A stretch of 64,000 nt of DNA, taken from NCBI GenBank assembly GCA_015068325.1, contig SVKQ01000020.1:1-64000 (forward strand), written 5' to 3'. A program made the translations under genes and the position numbers. Under the pieces are notes generated by a model. It did no database searches. It saw only the letters and a program-made list of their open reading frames with translations, and was not told where the DNA came from. Of the stretch, positions 39,494-47,891 are shown in pieces. How positions within the stretch are numbered: the first letter of the stretch is position 1; each line of letters opens with the position of its first letter. Source of the stretch: Oscillospiraceae bacterium. GTDB lineage: Bacteria > Bacillota > Clostridia > Oscillospirales > Oscillospiraceae.

Positions 39494-41524
39494 CTACCGA
39501 CCGGACAGGTATTGGAAAACAACGGCAGCTGCAACCACCGCCAGACCGATCAGGTCGGTCCAGGTGCCGGGGACCATCATGCACAGTCCGCCGGCCGCCA
39601 GCGCCAGGCGCAGCAGCACCGGGATACGGCGCAGCAGGTGGCCGTTGAGGGCGGCGGCGATGCCGAACAGACCCACCAATGCGCTGACGGCGATCTGCAG
39701 CACCTCCCACCAGCCGGCCACATGCTCGAACAGCATGGCGGGACTGTAAGCAAAGATATAGGGCACCACGAAGGCGGCGATGGCCAGCTTGGTGGCATTG
39801 ACGCCCGTCTTCATGGGATCAGATTTGGCAATGGCGGAGCCGGCGTAGGCGGCCAGCGCCACAGGCGGCGTGATGTCCGCCACGATGCCGAAATAGAACA
39901 CGAAGAAGTGGGCCGCCACCACTGGAAAGCCCAGCTGCACCAGGATGGGTGCGCAAGTGGAGGCCATGATGCAGTAGTTGGCGGTGGTGGGCACGCCCAT
40001 ACCCAGCACAATGCAGCACAGCATGGTCAGGACCAGACCGATGATGGTCACGTTGCCAGCCACCCGGACGATGGCGTTGATGAGGATGGAGGCCAAGCCC
40101 GTCACGGTGATGCACCCGGCGATGATGCCGGCCATGGCGCAGGCCACCGCCACGGTGACAGCGCCTTTGGCGCCGGCCTCCAGCGCCCCCACCGCGGAGA
40201 CAAAGGTGTCCTTCCCGGCGCCGGTCAGCGCCGTGCCGGCGCTCTCTGCCGCCCGGTCCTCCCCGCCCCGCAGGCGGATCAGGAAAAAGTTGACGGCACC
40301 CACCGCCACGGCCGCCAGGATGGAGTAGGCCGCCGAGTGGGACATGGTCTTGGCACCGGTGGCCACCAGCCACACCAGCAGCACCAGCGGCAGGAGCAGA
40401 TAGCAATCCCGCAGCAGGGTGCGCCACCGGGGCAGCTCCGCTATGGGGATGCCCTTGAGCCCCATCTTTTTTGCCTCCAGGTGGACGGCGATGAAGATGC
40501 CGGCAAAGTACAGCACGGCGGGCAGGATGGCCTTGACGGCCACCTGTGCATAGGGCAGGTTCATGTACTCCGCCATCAAAAAGGCGGCGGCGCCCATGAT
40601 GGGCGGCATGATCTGGCCGCCGGTGGAAGCGGCCGCCTCCACCGCCCCGGCAAACTCCGGCCGGTAGCCGGTCTTCTTCATCATGGGGATGGTCACAGAG
40701 CCGGTAGTCACCGTGTTGCCCACGGAGGAGCCGGACACCATGCCGCACAGAGCGGAGGAGATGACCGCCACCTTGGCCGGGCCGCCGCTGGACCAACCGG
40801 CCAGCCGGTTGGCAAGGGAGATGAAGAAGTTGGCAATGCCGGTGCGCTCCAGGAACGCGCCGAAGATGATGAACAGGACGATGTAGGTGTAGCACACGCT
40901 GATGGGTGTGCCGATGACGCCGGAGGTGGTGTAGAACAGCTTGTAGATGATGTTGCGCAGGGCCTGGTAGAAGCTGGGATTGTAGGAGAGCTGGTTGGCA
41001 AAGGCGTAGACCACCAGTACCCCGGCCACGCACAGGATGGGAACGCCCACGCAGCGGCGGCACAGCTCCACCAGCACCAGGATGCCCACGCAGCCCACCG
41101 CCACGTGGACGGGCTGGATGCGGGTGGACAACCGGATCATGGTCATGGCATTGGCGGCGAAATAGAAAAAGCAGCCGGCACCCACAGCCATGAGCATCAC
41201 GTCGTACCAAGGGATGCAGTTGACGCGGACATGGCCCTTTTTGGCCGGATAGGTCAAAAAGCCCATGATGATGATGAAGCCTACGAACAGCGGCAGCCGG
41301 ATCTCCGGCATGGCGGTGGAGAACAGCGTCATGGCGATGCAGTAAACGGCGAACAGCGCCATGATCACACGGATGACCAGCGCCGGCACGCCCTCCCAGA
41401 CGCGGGTGTTGGACTCCCGGTCATATTTTCGCATAACGGCGTCCAGATCGGCCTCGCCACCCGCCTCCGGCGGTACGGCGCCGCTCCGCAGTTCCGCAGC
41501 TCTCTTCTTTCCAAACAGACTCAT
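39494..41524 (-). CDS. TRAP transporter fused permease (TAXI type)
   Basis: This 676-residue membrane protein carries the fused small (4-helix) and large (12-helix) TRAP permease subunits. Typical segments are SGSSVGNTVTTGSVTIPMM, GGQIMPPIMGAAAF and GMGVPTTANYCIMAS. Such fused permeases work with TAXI binding proteins to import organic acids or similar solutes using an ion gradient. The binding lipoprotein is encoded just upstream, separated by 87 bases that contain an 18-bp perfect hairpin. The substrate is unknown; glutamate and C4-dicarboxylates are possibilities for the family. Confidence 0.95.
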   Translation of the reverse strand: MSLFGKKRAAELRSGAVPPEAGGEADLDAVMRKYDRESNTRVWEGVPALVIRVIMALFAVYCIAMTLFSTAMPEIRLPLFVGFIIIMGFLTYPAKKGHVRVNCIPWYDVMLMAVGAGCFFYFAANAMTMIRLSTRIQPVHVAVGCVGILVLVELCRRCVGVPILCVAGVLVVYAFANQLSYNPSFYQALRNIIYKLFYTTSGVIGTPISVCYTYIVLFIIFGAFLERTGIANFFISLANRLAGWSSGGPAKVAVISSALCGMVSGSSVGNTVTTGSVTIPMMKKTGYRPEFAGAVEAAASTGGQIMPPIMGAAAFLMAEYMNLPYAQVAVKAILPAVLYFAGIFIAVHLEAKKMGLKGIPIAELPRWRTLLRDCYLLLPLVLLVWLVATGAKTMSHSAAYSILAAVAVGAVNFFLIRLRGGEDRAAESAGTALTGAGKDTFVSAVGALEAGAKGAVTVAVACAMAGIIAGCITVTGLASILINAIVRVAGNVTIIGLVLTMLCCIVLGMGVPTTANYCIMASTCAPILVQLGFPVVAAHFFVFYFGIVADITPPVALAAYAGSAIAKSDPMKTGVNATKLAIAAFVVPYIFAYSPAMLFEHVAGWWEVLQIAVSALVGLFGIAAALNGHLLRRIPVLLRLALAAGGLCMMVPGTWTDLIGLAVVAAAVVFQYLSGR

Positions 41525-41552
41525 GACATCCTCTCCTCTTGCAAAGTCACAG

Positions 41553-41592
41553 CGCGCGGACTGCGGCGGAGCACTCCGCCGCAGTCCGCGCG
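41553..41592 (-). other. 18-bp perfect hairpin between binding protein and permease genes
   Basis: Arms 41553-41570 and 41575-41592 pair perfectly around a gcac loop in the gap between the TAXI binding protein and permease genes. There is no T-run. Such intergenic hairpins often stabilise the upstream message, giving much more binding protein than permease. Confidence 0.7.
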
Positions 41593-41611
41593 GGGATATG
41601 GTCTCAGGGAA

Positions 41612-42700
41612 TCAGCCCACGTTGAAGCCCTTCTCGGCAAAGTACTTGGCGGCGCCGGGGTGATAGGGCACGGAGGTGATGGAGGCACCGTACTCCAGGC
41701 TGACCTCACCGTACTTGGCGTGGCTGGTGGTCAAGCTGGCGGCGTTGTCGAAGATGTCGGCCACCAAGGCGTAGACAGCGTCGGCAGAGACGTCGTTGCG
41801 GGCCAGGATCACCGCACCCACGCCCACTGTCAGCACATCGTCCGCGGTGCCGTACACATCCTTGGAGATGGTGCACTCCGCGTAGAAGGGAGAGGCCTCC
41901 AGCAGTTTGGCCACATGCTCGGCATCCAACGACACCAGGTTCACGGCCTTGGTGGTGGCCAGATCGGTCACGGCGTTGGTGGGGGCGCCGGCCACGATGA
42001 AGGCGGCGTCGATCTGGCCGTTCTTCAGGGCATCAGCGCTGTCACCAAAAGACTGGTAGGTGGGTTTGATGTCGCTCTCGCTCAGACCGTAGACGCCCAG
42101 GATATCGATGGCGTTGAAGTACACGCCGGAGCCGGCGGCACCGATGGACACGTTCTTGCCGGCCAGGTCAGCCACTGTCTTGATATTGGGATCCAGGGTG
42201 ACGATCTGCACCTGCTCGGTGTAAAGGGCGGCTACGGTGGAGAAGCAGTCCACCTTGCCGGTGTCGGCAAAGAGGTTGGTGCCCTCATAGGCGTAGGCCA
42301 TCACATCGGACTGGCAGAAGGCCAGCTCGGCGTTGCCGTCGTCCAGCTCGAAGATGTTGGACTGGGATCCGTTGCCCACCAGGCCCACCACACTGATGCC
42401 GGCGTTGTTGCTGGCGTGCTGGGCGATGACGCTGCCGAAGGCGTAATAGGTGCCGGCCTCACCGCCGGTGACGAAGCGCAGCTTCTCGCCGGAGGCGGAG
42501 GAGCCGTCACTGCTGTCGGTGTTGTCAGTGTTGTTGGCTGAGGAATTGTCGGTGTTGTCAGTGGAGGAATTGTCCGTGTTGTCGATGGATGTGTTGTCCG
42601 TGTTGTCGGGCGCACTGTTATCGCCGCTCGAGCTGCCGCCGCAGGCCGCCAGGCTCAGCGTCAGGACCAGCGCCAAGATCAAAGCCAATACTTTTTTCAT
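41612..42700 (-). CDS. TAXI-family TRAP solute-binding lipoprotein
   Basis: This 362-residue protein has a lipoprotein signal (SLAAC, Cys at about 20). A low-complexity linker of Asp, Asn, Ser and Thr with repeated NTDN units follows (about 25-70), then a TAXI solute-binding domain (FVTGGEAGTYYAFGSVIAQH, later NVSIGAAGSGVYFNA). It captures substrate outside the cell for the fused TRAP permease encoded downstream. I start at 42700 (MKKVLAL), with GGAGA upstream. The promoter is at 42767-42795, and a large hairpin follows the stop. Confidence 0.93.
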   Translation of the reverse strand: MKKVLALILALVLTLSLAACGGSSSGDNSAPDNTDNTSIDNTDNSSTDNTDNSSANNTDNTDSSDGSSASGEKLRFVTGGEAGTYYAFGSVIAQHASNNAGISVVGLVGNGSQSNIFELDDGNAELAFCQSDVMAYAYEGTNLFADTGKVDCFSTVAALYTEQVQIVTLDPNIKTVADLAGKNVSIGAAGSGVYFNAIDILGVYGLSESDIKPTYQSFGDSADALKNGQIDAAFIVAGAPTNAVTDLATTKAVNLVSLDAEHVAKLLEASPFYAECTISKDVYGTADDVLTVGVGAVILARNDVSADAVYALVADIFDNAASLTTSHAKYGEVSLEYGASITSVPYHPGAAKYFAEKGFNVG

Positions 42701-42766
42701 ACAGATCTCTCCTTTTCCCGGCCGCAAGCAGCAGCGGCGCCGCCTGCTCCCGTGTGTCTTGGCGAC

Positions 42767-42795
42767 ATTATAGGCCCCCTCTCCCTATTTTGCAA
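42767..42795 (-). promoter_or_regulatory. Promoter of the TAXI-TRAP operon
   Basis: The minus strand has -35 TTGCAA (42790-42795), a 17-bp spacer and a perfect -10 TATAAT (42767-42772). The rest of the gap up to 43015 is AT-rich. I see no gene there. Confidence 0.8.
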
Positions 42796-43021
42796 GTATT
42801 ATTTCCTACAAATTTCATTTTCTTTTTTGTCGTTTATCAGTATGAAGTGATGAATTCGCCTCCTGTATTTTACCTGATGTGCCCTTTTTCCTTTTATTTA
42901 GCAGTTTATTCACGTTCATCCGCACTCTTTTTCCGTCTCGTTTCCTCCCCCTCCTTATTCCTAATTTGCAATTTAATTTCTTTATTCTTGCAAATTATAC
43001 CAGTCCGGCGGCAGCAAAAAA

Positions 43022-43049
43022 GCGGCCTCCGGCGTGTGCCGGAGGCCGC
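43022..43049 (-). terminator. Terminator after thrS
   Basis: Perfect 12-bp arms (43022-43033 with 43038-43049), loop gtgt, are followed in the minus direction by six T. Confidence 0.9.
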
Positions 43050-43074
43050 GGAAATGCGCCTTACACATGGTTTT

Positions 43075-44853
43075 TTATTTTCTGGACTTGCTGTCCACCT
43101 CATCCTGCAGGAGGGCGATGAACTGATCCAAGGGCATGGCGCCCAGATCGCCGTCCGAACGGTGGCGTGGGGAGACGGTGCCGTTCTCCATATCGCGGTC
43201 GCCCACCACCAGCATGTAGGGGATCTTCTCCATCTGGGCCTCACGGATCTTCTTGCCGATCTTCTCGTTGCGCTCGTCCACCTCTACCCGGAAGCCGCGC
43301 TCCTCCAACTTGTCGGCCAGGGCCCAGCAGTAGTCGTTGGCGCGATCGGTGACGGGCAGGAACTTCGCCTGCACCGGGGCCAGCCACGTGGGGAAGGCGC
43401 CCATGGTCTCCTCGATGAGGTAGGCCATGAAGCGGTCCAGGGACCCCAGGATGGCCCGGTGGATCACCACGGGGGTGCGCTCGGCGCCGTCCTTGTCCAC
43501 ATAGGTCAGGTGGAACTTGGCAGGCAGGCAAAAGTCCAGCTGGCAGGTGGAGAGGGTATACTCCGCGCCCACGGCGGGCATCACGTTCACATCCAGCTTG
43601 GGCCCGTAGAAGGCCGCCTCGCCGATCTCCTCGGTGAAGTGGAGACCCAGCTCCACCAGCACATCCCGCAGGGCGTTCTCGGCGGTGTTCCACATCTCAT
43701 CGTCATCGTGGTACTTCTCCTTGTCGGCGGGATCCCGCAGGGACAGCACGCAGCGGTAGTCGGTGATGCCGAAGTCCTTATACGTCTCAAAGATCAGGTC
43801 GCAGACCTTGGATACCTCGTCCTTGATCTGCTCCGGCGTGACAAACAGATGGGCGTCGTTCTGGCAGAAATGGCGCCCCCGCTCAATGCCCTTCAGCGTG
43901 CCGGAGGCCTCATAGCGGAAGTCGTGGGCGATCTCTCCGATGCGCACGGGAAGATTGCGGTAGGAGTGGGGCTGGTTGGCGAAGATGCGCATGTGGTGGG
44001 GGCAATTCATGGGACGCAGCACATACATCTCGTCCTCCACCTCCATGGCGGGGAACATATTTTTCTGGTAGTGGTCCCAATGGCCGGAGGTCTTGTAGAG
44101 ATCCACCGTGCCCACACAGGGCGTCAGCACGTGCTGATAACCCAGCTTCAGCTCCTTGTCACGGATATAGTTCTCCAGCAGGCGCCAGACGGTGTAACCC
44201 TTGGGCAGGAACATGGGCATGCCGCGGCCCACCAGCTCGTCGGTCATGAACAGGCCCAGTTCGCGACCCAGCTTACGGTGGTCGCGGAGCTTGGCCTCCT
44301 CCAGTCGGCGCAGGTACTCGTCCAGCTCATCCTTTTTCGGGAAGGCCACGCCGTAGATGCGCTGCAGGGACTTGCGCTTGGCGTCGCCGCGCCAGTAGGC
44401 GGCGTTGCAGGCGGTGAGCTTCAGGGCGTTTCCCTTGATGCGGCCGGTGGAGTCGATGTGGGGGCCGGCGCACAGGTCCACGAACTCACCCTGTCGGTAG
44501 AAGCTGATGACGGCGTCCTCCGGCAGATCATGGATGAGCTCCACCTTGTAAGGCTCCTCCCTCTCCTCCATGTAGCGGATAGCCTCCTCCCGGGGCAGCT
44601 CAAACCGCTCCAGCTTCAGCTTCTCCTTGCAGATTCTGCGCATCTCCGCCTCGATCTTCTCCATGATCTCCTGGGTGAAGGGGAAGGGGGAGTCCAGATC
44701 ATAGTAAAAGCCGTTGTCGATGCTGGGGCCGATGGCCAGCTTGACCTCCGGGTACAGGCGCTTGACGGCCTGGGCCAGCACATGGGAGCAGGTGTGCCAG
44801 TAGGTGCGGCGGTACTGCTCGTTATCAAAGGAATACAGGTTTTCTTCGGACAT
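43075..44853 (-). CDS. thrS: Threonyl-tRNA synthetase lacking the TGS domain
   Basis: This 592-residue class II synthetase charges tRNA-Thr. It starts directly with the editing-domain region (HTCSHVLAQAVKRLYPEVKLA) and lacks the usual N-terminal TGS domain of about 60 residues. The catalytic core has motif 2 (RYEASGTLKGIERGRHF), zinc ligands in MNCPHH and the QNDAH segment, motif 3 (AILGSLDRFMAYLIE) and the anticodon-binding domain at the end. I start at 44853 (MSEENLY) behind GGAGGAAC. Expression is controlled by a T-box leader (44886-45142) and a strong promoter. Confidence 0.95.
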   Translation of the reverse strand: MSEENLYSFDNEQYRRTYWHTCSHVLAQAVKRLYPEVKLAIGPSIDNGFYYDLDSPFPFTQEIMEKIEAEMRRICKEKLKLERFELPREEAIRYMEEREEPYKVELIHDLPEDAVISFYRQGEFVDLCAGPHIDSTGRIKGNALKLTACNAAYWRGDAKRKSLQRIYGVAFPKKDELDEYLRRLEEAKLRDHRKLGRELGLFMTDELVGRGMPMFLPKGYTVWRLLENYIRDKELKLGYQHVLTPCVGTVDLYKTSGHWDHYQKNMFPAMEVEDEMYVLRPMNCPHHMRIFANQPHSYRNLPVRIGEIAHDFRYEASGTLKGIERGRHFCQNDAHLFVTPEQIKDEVSKVCDLIFETYKDFGITDYRCVLSLRDPADKEKYHDDDEMWNTAENALRDVLVELGLHFTEEIGEAAFYGPKLDVNVMPAVGAEYTLSTCQLDFCLPAKFHLTYVDKDGAERTPVVIHRAILGSLDRFMAYLIEETMGAFPTWLAPVQAKFLPVTDRANDYCWALADKLEERGFRVEVDERNEKIGKKIREAQMEKIPYMLVVGDRDMENGTVSPRHRSDGDLGAMPLDQFIALLQDEVDSKSRK

Positions 44854-44885
44854 GATCGTTCCTCCTTGTTTGATGGGGCGGGCAT

Positions 44886-45142
44886 AAAAAGGCCTCACCC
44901 CTGTTGTTCCAGGGGTGAGGTAAAGTCGCTTTACTCCACGGTTCCACCCTGCTTACGGCCTGTGCCGTCGCTCGTGTCCTCTGTAACGGGAGGTCCCGTC
45001 CCCGCCTACTGGGTCTGGTCCGTTCGGGGGGCGGCTCGGAGGCGGTGCCCTGTCGGCTTCCGGCGGACGCTCTCACAGCACACGGAGCATCTCTCTGGCG
45101 TCTTTCACCGACGGCTTCCTCGTCATGGCCTTTTCATGATGA
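44886..45142 (-). promoter_or_regulatory. T-box riboswitch leader of thrS
   Basis: The minus-strand leader contains the T-box core AGGGTGGAACCGTG (44937-44950), followed by the terminator hairpin cctcacccc/ggggtgagg (44893-44920) with a T-run at 44886-44890. Upstream are stem I-like conserved pieces (AGAGAG and TGTGAGAG). A candidate threonine specifier ACC lies near 45044-45046. Uncharged tRNA-Thr would favour antitermination and raise thrS expression. Confidence 0.9.
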
Positions 45143-45148
45143 TGTTGT

Positions 45149-45177
45149 AATATATCACGCTTTGCGGTGTTTGTCAA
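45149..45177 (-). promoter_or_regulatory. Promoter of the thrS T-box transcript
   Basis: The minus strand has a perfect -35 TTGACA (45172-45177), a 17-bp spacer and -10 TATATT (45149-45154), right after the stop of the HAD phosphatase gene. Confidence 0.85.
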
Positions 45178-45183
45178 CCGCCG

Positions 45184-45831
45184 TCAGGCCGTGATTTTTT
45201 TCCACAGCTCCTCCGCGGTGCTGATGACCTCCTCCGCGCCGCTTTGCAGCAGAAAGTCCCGGTCTCGGAAGCCCCAGCCCACGATGGCCGCGTCCATGCC
45301 GGCGTTGCGGGCGGTGGCGATGTCCACCTCGCTGTCGCCCACGTAGAGAGCCTCCTCCGGGGCCACGCCCAGCTGCTCCAGCGTCCGCAGCACATTGTCC
45401 GGGGCGGGCTTGCGGGGATGGACGCCATCGTCGCCCACCGTCAGCACACCGGGGAAAAACGTCCCGGTGAGGGCCGCGGCAGTGGCGTGGGGCTTGTTGG
45501 AGACGATGGCCACCGCGATGCCCTGCATCCGCAGCCGCTCCAGCAGCTCCGTCACGCCCGGATAGGGCACCGTGTCCACGCAGAAGTGGGTCCGGTACTC
45601 CTGCCGGTAGAGGGCGAATACCCGCTCCACCTCATCCTCCGGCGTGTCCGGCGGCAGGGCGCGGCGGGTCAGGTTCCGGGCACCGTTGCCCACATAGAGC
45701 CGCAGCTCCGCCAGGCTACGGGGCGGGTAGTGATTGGCCGACAGCACACGGTTCATACTGGCCCGCATGTCCTGCAGCGTGTCCAGCAGCGTGCCGTCCA
45801 TATCGAACAAGACAGCCCTGTATCTGCTCAT
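45184..45831 (-). CDS. HAD-family phosphatase, phosphoglycolate phosphatase-like
   Basis: This 215-residue enzyme has the HAD motifs: nucleophile DMDGTL (about 10-15), motif II SNKP, motif III Lys in RKPAPD, and motif IV VGDSEVD. A helical cap (about 18-80) places it with the Gph/PGMB subgroup. The substrate cannot be fixed from sequence; phosphoglycolate is the usual default. Its ATG overlaps the ychF stop (ATGA), so it is coupled to ychF. The thrS promoter starts just after its stop. Confidence 0.88.
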   Translation of the reverse strand: MSRYRAVLFDMDGTLLDTLQDMRASMNRVLSANHYPPRSLAELRLYVGNGARNLTRRALPPDTPEDEVERVFALYRQEYRTHFCVDTVPYPGVTELLERLRMQGIAVAIVSNKPHATAAALTGTFFPGVLTVGDDGVHPRKPAPDNVLRTLEQLGVAPEEALYVGDSEVDIATARNAGMDAAIVGWGFRDRDFLLQSGAEEVISTAEELWKKITA

Positions 45832-46904
45832 ACGTTGAACCGGAAGAAAGTGACGTCGCCGTCCTGCATAACGTACTCCTTGCCCTCCATGCGCACTAGA
45901 CCCTTTTCCCTGGCGGCGGCCATGGTGCCGCTGGCCTTCAGGGCGTCGAAGGCCACGATCTCCGCCCGGATAAAGCCCCGCTCGATGTCCGTATGCACTT
46001 TGCCGGCGGCGCGCGGGGCCTTGGTGCCCCGGACGATGGTCCAGGCCCGCACCTCGTCCTCGCCGGCGGTGAGGAAGGAGATGTAGCCCAGGAGCTCATA
46101 GGACGTGCGGATCAGCCGGTCCAGTCCCCGTTCCGTCAGGCCCAGCTCCTCCATGAACAGCGCCGCATCCTCGGCGTCCATGCCGGAGATGTCCTCCTCA
46201 AACTTGGCCGCTACCGGCAGCACCGCCGCGCCCTGGGCCTCGGCCAGGCGGGACAGGGCCAGGAACTGGGGATCCTCCGCATAGTGGGCCATGCCGTCCT
46301 CGTCCAGATTGGCCGCGTAGATGACGGGCTTGATGGTGAGCAGGCCGCCGTCCTGCAGGATGTCTCTGTCCTCCTCGGTGAAGGGGAAGCTGCTGGCGGG
46401 CTTTCCGTCCTCCAGGTGGGTCAGCAGTTCGGTACACATGTCCACCTCGCGCCGGTACTTCTTGTCGCCGCTCTTGGCGTTCTTTTTGGCCCGATCCAGG
46501 CGGCGCTCCACCAACTCAATGTCCGCCAGGATCAGTTCCAGATCCAGCGTCTCCGCATCCCGAACGGCATCTGCCGGCTCGGTGAAGAGCTCGTCGCTCT
46601 CAAAGCAGCGCACCACGTGCACCAGTGCATCCACCTGGCGGATGGTCTGCAGATAGGCGTTGCCGCGGCCGGCGCCCTTCTTGATACCCACCACGTCCAC
46701 AAACTCAATGGTGGCGGGGGTATACTTCTTGGGATGGTAGTACTCCGCCAGCCAGTCCAGCCGCTCGTCCGGCACCCGGGCCTGACCGATGTTGGGCTTG
46801 GCGGCGGCGTTGGAATAACTGCCCGTCTCCGCGCTGGAGCCGGTAAGTGCGTTGAACAGGGTCGATTTGCCCACATTGGGCAGGCCCACGATACCTAATT
46901 TCAT
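45828..46904 (-). CDS. ychF: YchF/OLA1 family ATPase
   Basis: This 358-residue P-loop protein is of the Obg-related YchF family, with G1 GLPNVGKST, a coiled-coil insertion and a C-terminal TGS-like domain. The G4 position reads NLDE, the NxxE form linked to ATP rather than GTP specificity in this family. It associates with ribosomes and stress responses. I start at 46904 (MKLGIVGL), where AGGAGG precedes the ATG; the long upstream extension of the frame has no support. It is co-transcribed with the HAD phosphatase gene. Confidence 0.95.
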   Translation of the reverse strand: MKLGIVGLPNVGKSTLFNALTGSSAETGSYSNAAAKPNIGQARVPDERLDWLAEYYHPKKYTPATIEFVDVVGIKKGAGRGNAYLQTIRQVDALVHVVRCFESDELFTEPADAVRDAETLDLELILADIELVERRLDRAKKNAKSGDKKYRREVDMCTELLTHLEDGKPASSFPFTEEDRDILQDGGLLTIKPVIYAANLDEDGMAHYAEDPQFLALSRLAEAQGAAVLPVAAKFEEDISGMDAEDAALFMEELGLTERGLDRLIRTSYELLGYISFLTAGEDEVRAWTIVRGTKAPRAAGKVHTDIERGFIRAEIVAFDALKASGTMAAAREKGLVRMEGKEYVMQDGDVTFFRFNV

Positions 46905-46936
46905 AAAGGAATTCCTCCTTTTTCTTTCTGCGTTGC

Positions 46937-46965
46937 ATTCTATCATCTTTTCCCCCAATGTGCAA
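46937..46965 (-). promoter_or_regulatory. Promoter of ychF
   Basis: The minus strand has -35 TTGCAC (46960-46965), a 17-bp spacer and -10 TAGAAT (46937-46942). Confidence 0.75.
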
Positions 46966-47101
46966 GTCCCGCTGCAGAGCCCGCCAGAAGCAGCGTCCTC
47001 CCATCTTTTACATTTTCCTGTGGAAATCCGCCGCGGCATGCGCTATAATAATTTATATAATCTATATATTTCTCATTTCAACGATCAGGAGGACTCACAC
47101 C

Positions 47102-47713
47102 GTGAAAGCATACAGACGGATCGCGATGCCCCTCTTTCTGGCGACGTTGTTTCTGCTGGCTGGCTGCGGAAGCAGGGCTTCAAACGACGATCCGGAGCGA
47201 ACCACCTCTTCGGACGAGCTGCACCACGTGGTGATCACTGTAGCGGGCTACGGCGAGATCCGGCTGGAACTGGACGCCAGCGCGGCGCCGGAGACAGTAG
47301 CCAATTTTCTGGAGTTGGCGGGCTCCGGGTTTTACGACGGTCTCACTTTCCACCGCATCATGGACGGCTTCATGATTCAGGGCGGCGACCCGGAGGGCAC
47401 CGGCTACGGCGGCAGCGACAAGAAGATCGTGGGCGAATTCGCCGAGAACGGACACGAAAACCCCATCTCCCACGTCAAGGGCGTCATCTCCATGGCCCGC
47501 TCCTCCAAGAACTACGACAGCGCCAGTTCACAGTTCTTCATCACCGTGGACGACGCCACCTTCCTGGACGGGCAGTACGCTGCCTTCGGCCACGTGACGG
47601 AGGGCATGGACGTGGTCGAACAGATCGCCAGGGATGCCAAGCCCATCGACGACAACGGCACCATCCCGCCGGAGGCGCAGCCGGTCATCACCTCCATCGC
47701 GGTGGTGAACTGA
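47102..47713 (+). CDS. Lipoprotein peptidyl-prolyl cis-trans isomerase (cyclophilin)
   Basis: This 203-residue protein has a signal peptide with lipobox LLAGC (Cys 22), a short linker and a cyclophilin domain. Core motifs are present: FHRIMDGFMIQGGDP, ISMARSSKN and SQFFITV. It would catalyse proline isomerisation on the outer face of the membrane, assisting folding of exported proteins. The start is the GTG at 47102, eight bases after AGGAGGA; this gives a proper signal peptide. A -10 TATAAT lies at about 47042-47047. It is monocistronic, with terminator at 47745. Confidence 0.9.
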   Translation: MKAYRRIAMPLFLATLFLLAGCGSRASNDDPERTTSSDELHHVVITVAGYGEIRLELDASAAPETVANFLELAGSGFYDGLTFHRIMDGFMIQGGDPEGTGYGGSDKKIVGEFAENGHENPISHVKGVISMARSSKNYDSASSQFFITVDDATFLDGQYAAFGHVTEGMDVVEQIARDAKPIDDNGTIPPEAQPVITSIAVVN

Positions 47714-47744
47714 GCGATCCGGCACGGAACACACGACATATCCG

Positions 47745-47776
47745 AGCAGGCCGGTCTGCGGACCGGCCTGCTTTTT
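47745..47776 (+). terminator. Terminator after the cyclophilin gene
   Basis: A 12-bp stem (47745-47756 with 47761-47772), loop tgcg, is followed by a T-run. Confidence 0.9.
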
Positions 47777-47891
47777 CTGCGCCGCGCCGGGAACGGAACT
47801 GCCGATTGCGGGCGGCGACAGAATGTGATACAATACGCAAAAATACACCATGGACTGCGGGCGGCCGCCTGCAGCAGGGAGACGATACGCA

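Noticed and set aside
39368-42541. A 1057-codon open frame on the plus strand
   Set aside because: It is antisense to the TAXI-TRAP permease and binding protein. Its translation is His/Gly/Gln-rich with no domain, a GC-driven shadow of the real genes.
42589-45150. An 853-codon open frame on the plus strand over thrS and its leader
   Set aside because: It is the complement of thrS and the T-box leader; composition is His/Gly/Leu-rich without any motif.
46905-47039. A 45-residue N-terminal extension of YchF
   Set aside because: It crosses the ychF promoter, and AGGAGG lies just ahead of the internal ATG that matches the family start.
47850-47891. An upstream ATG for the Sel1-repeat gene
   Set aside because: No ribosome site precedes it, whereas GGGAGA sits before the ATG at 47892.
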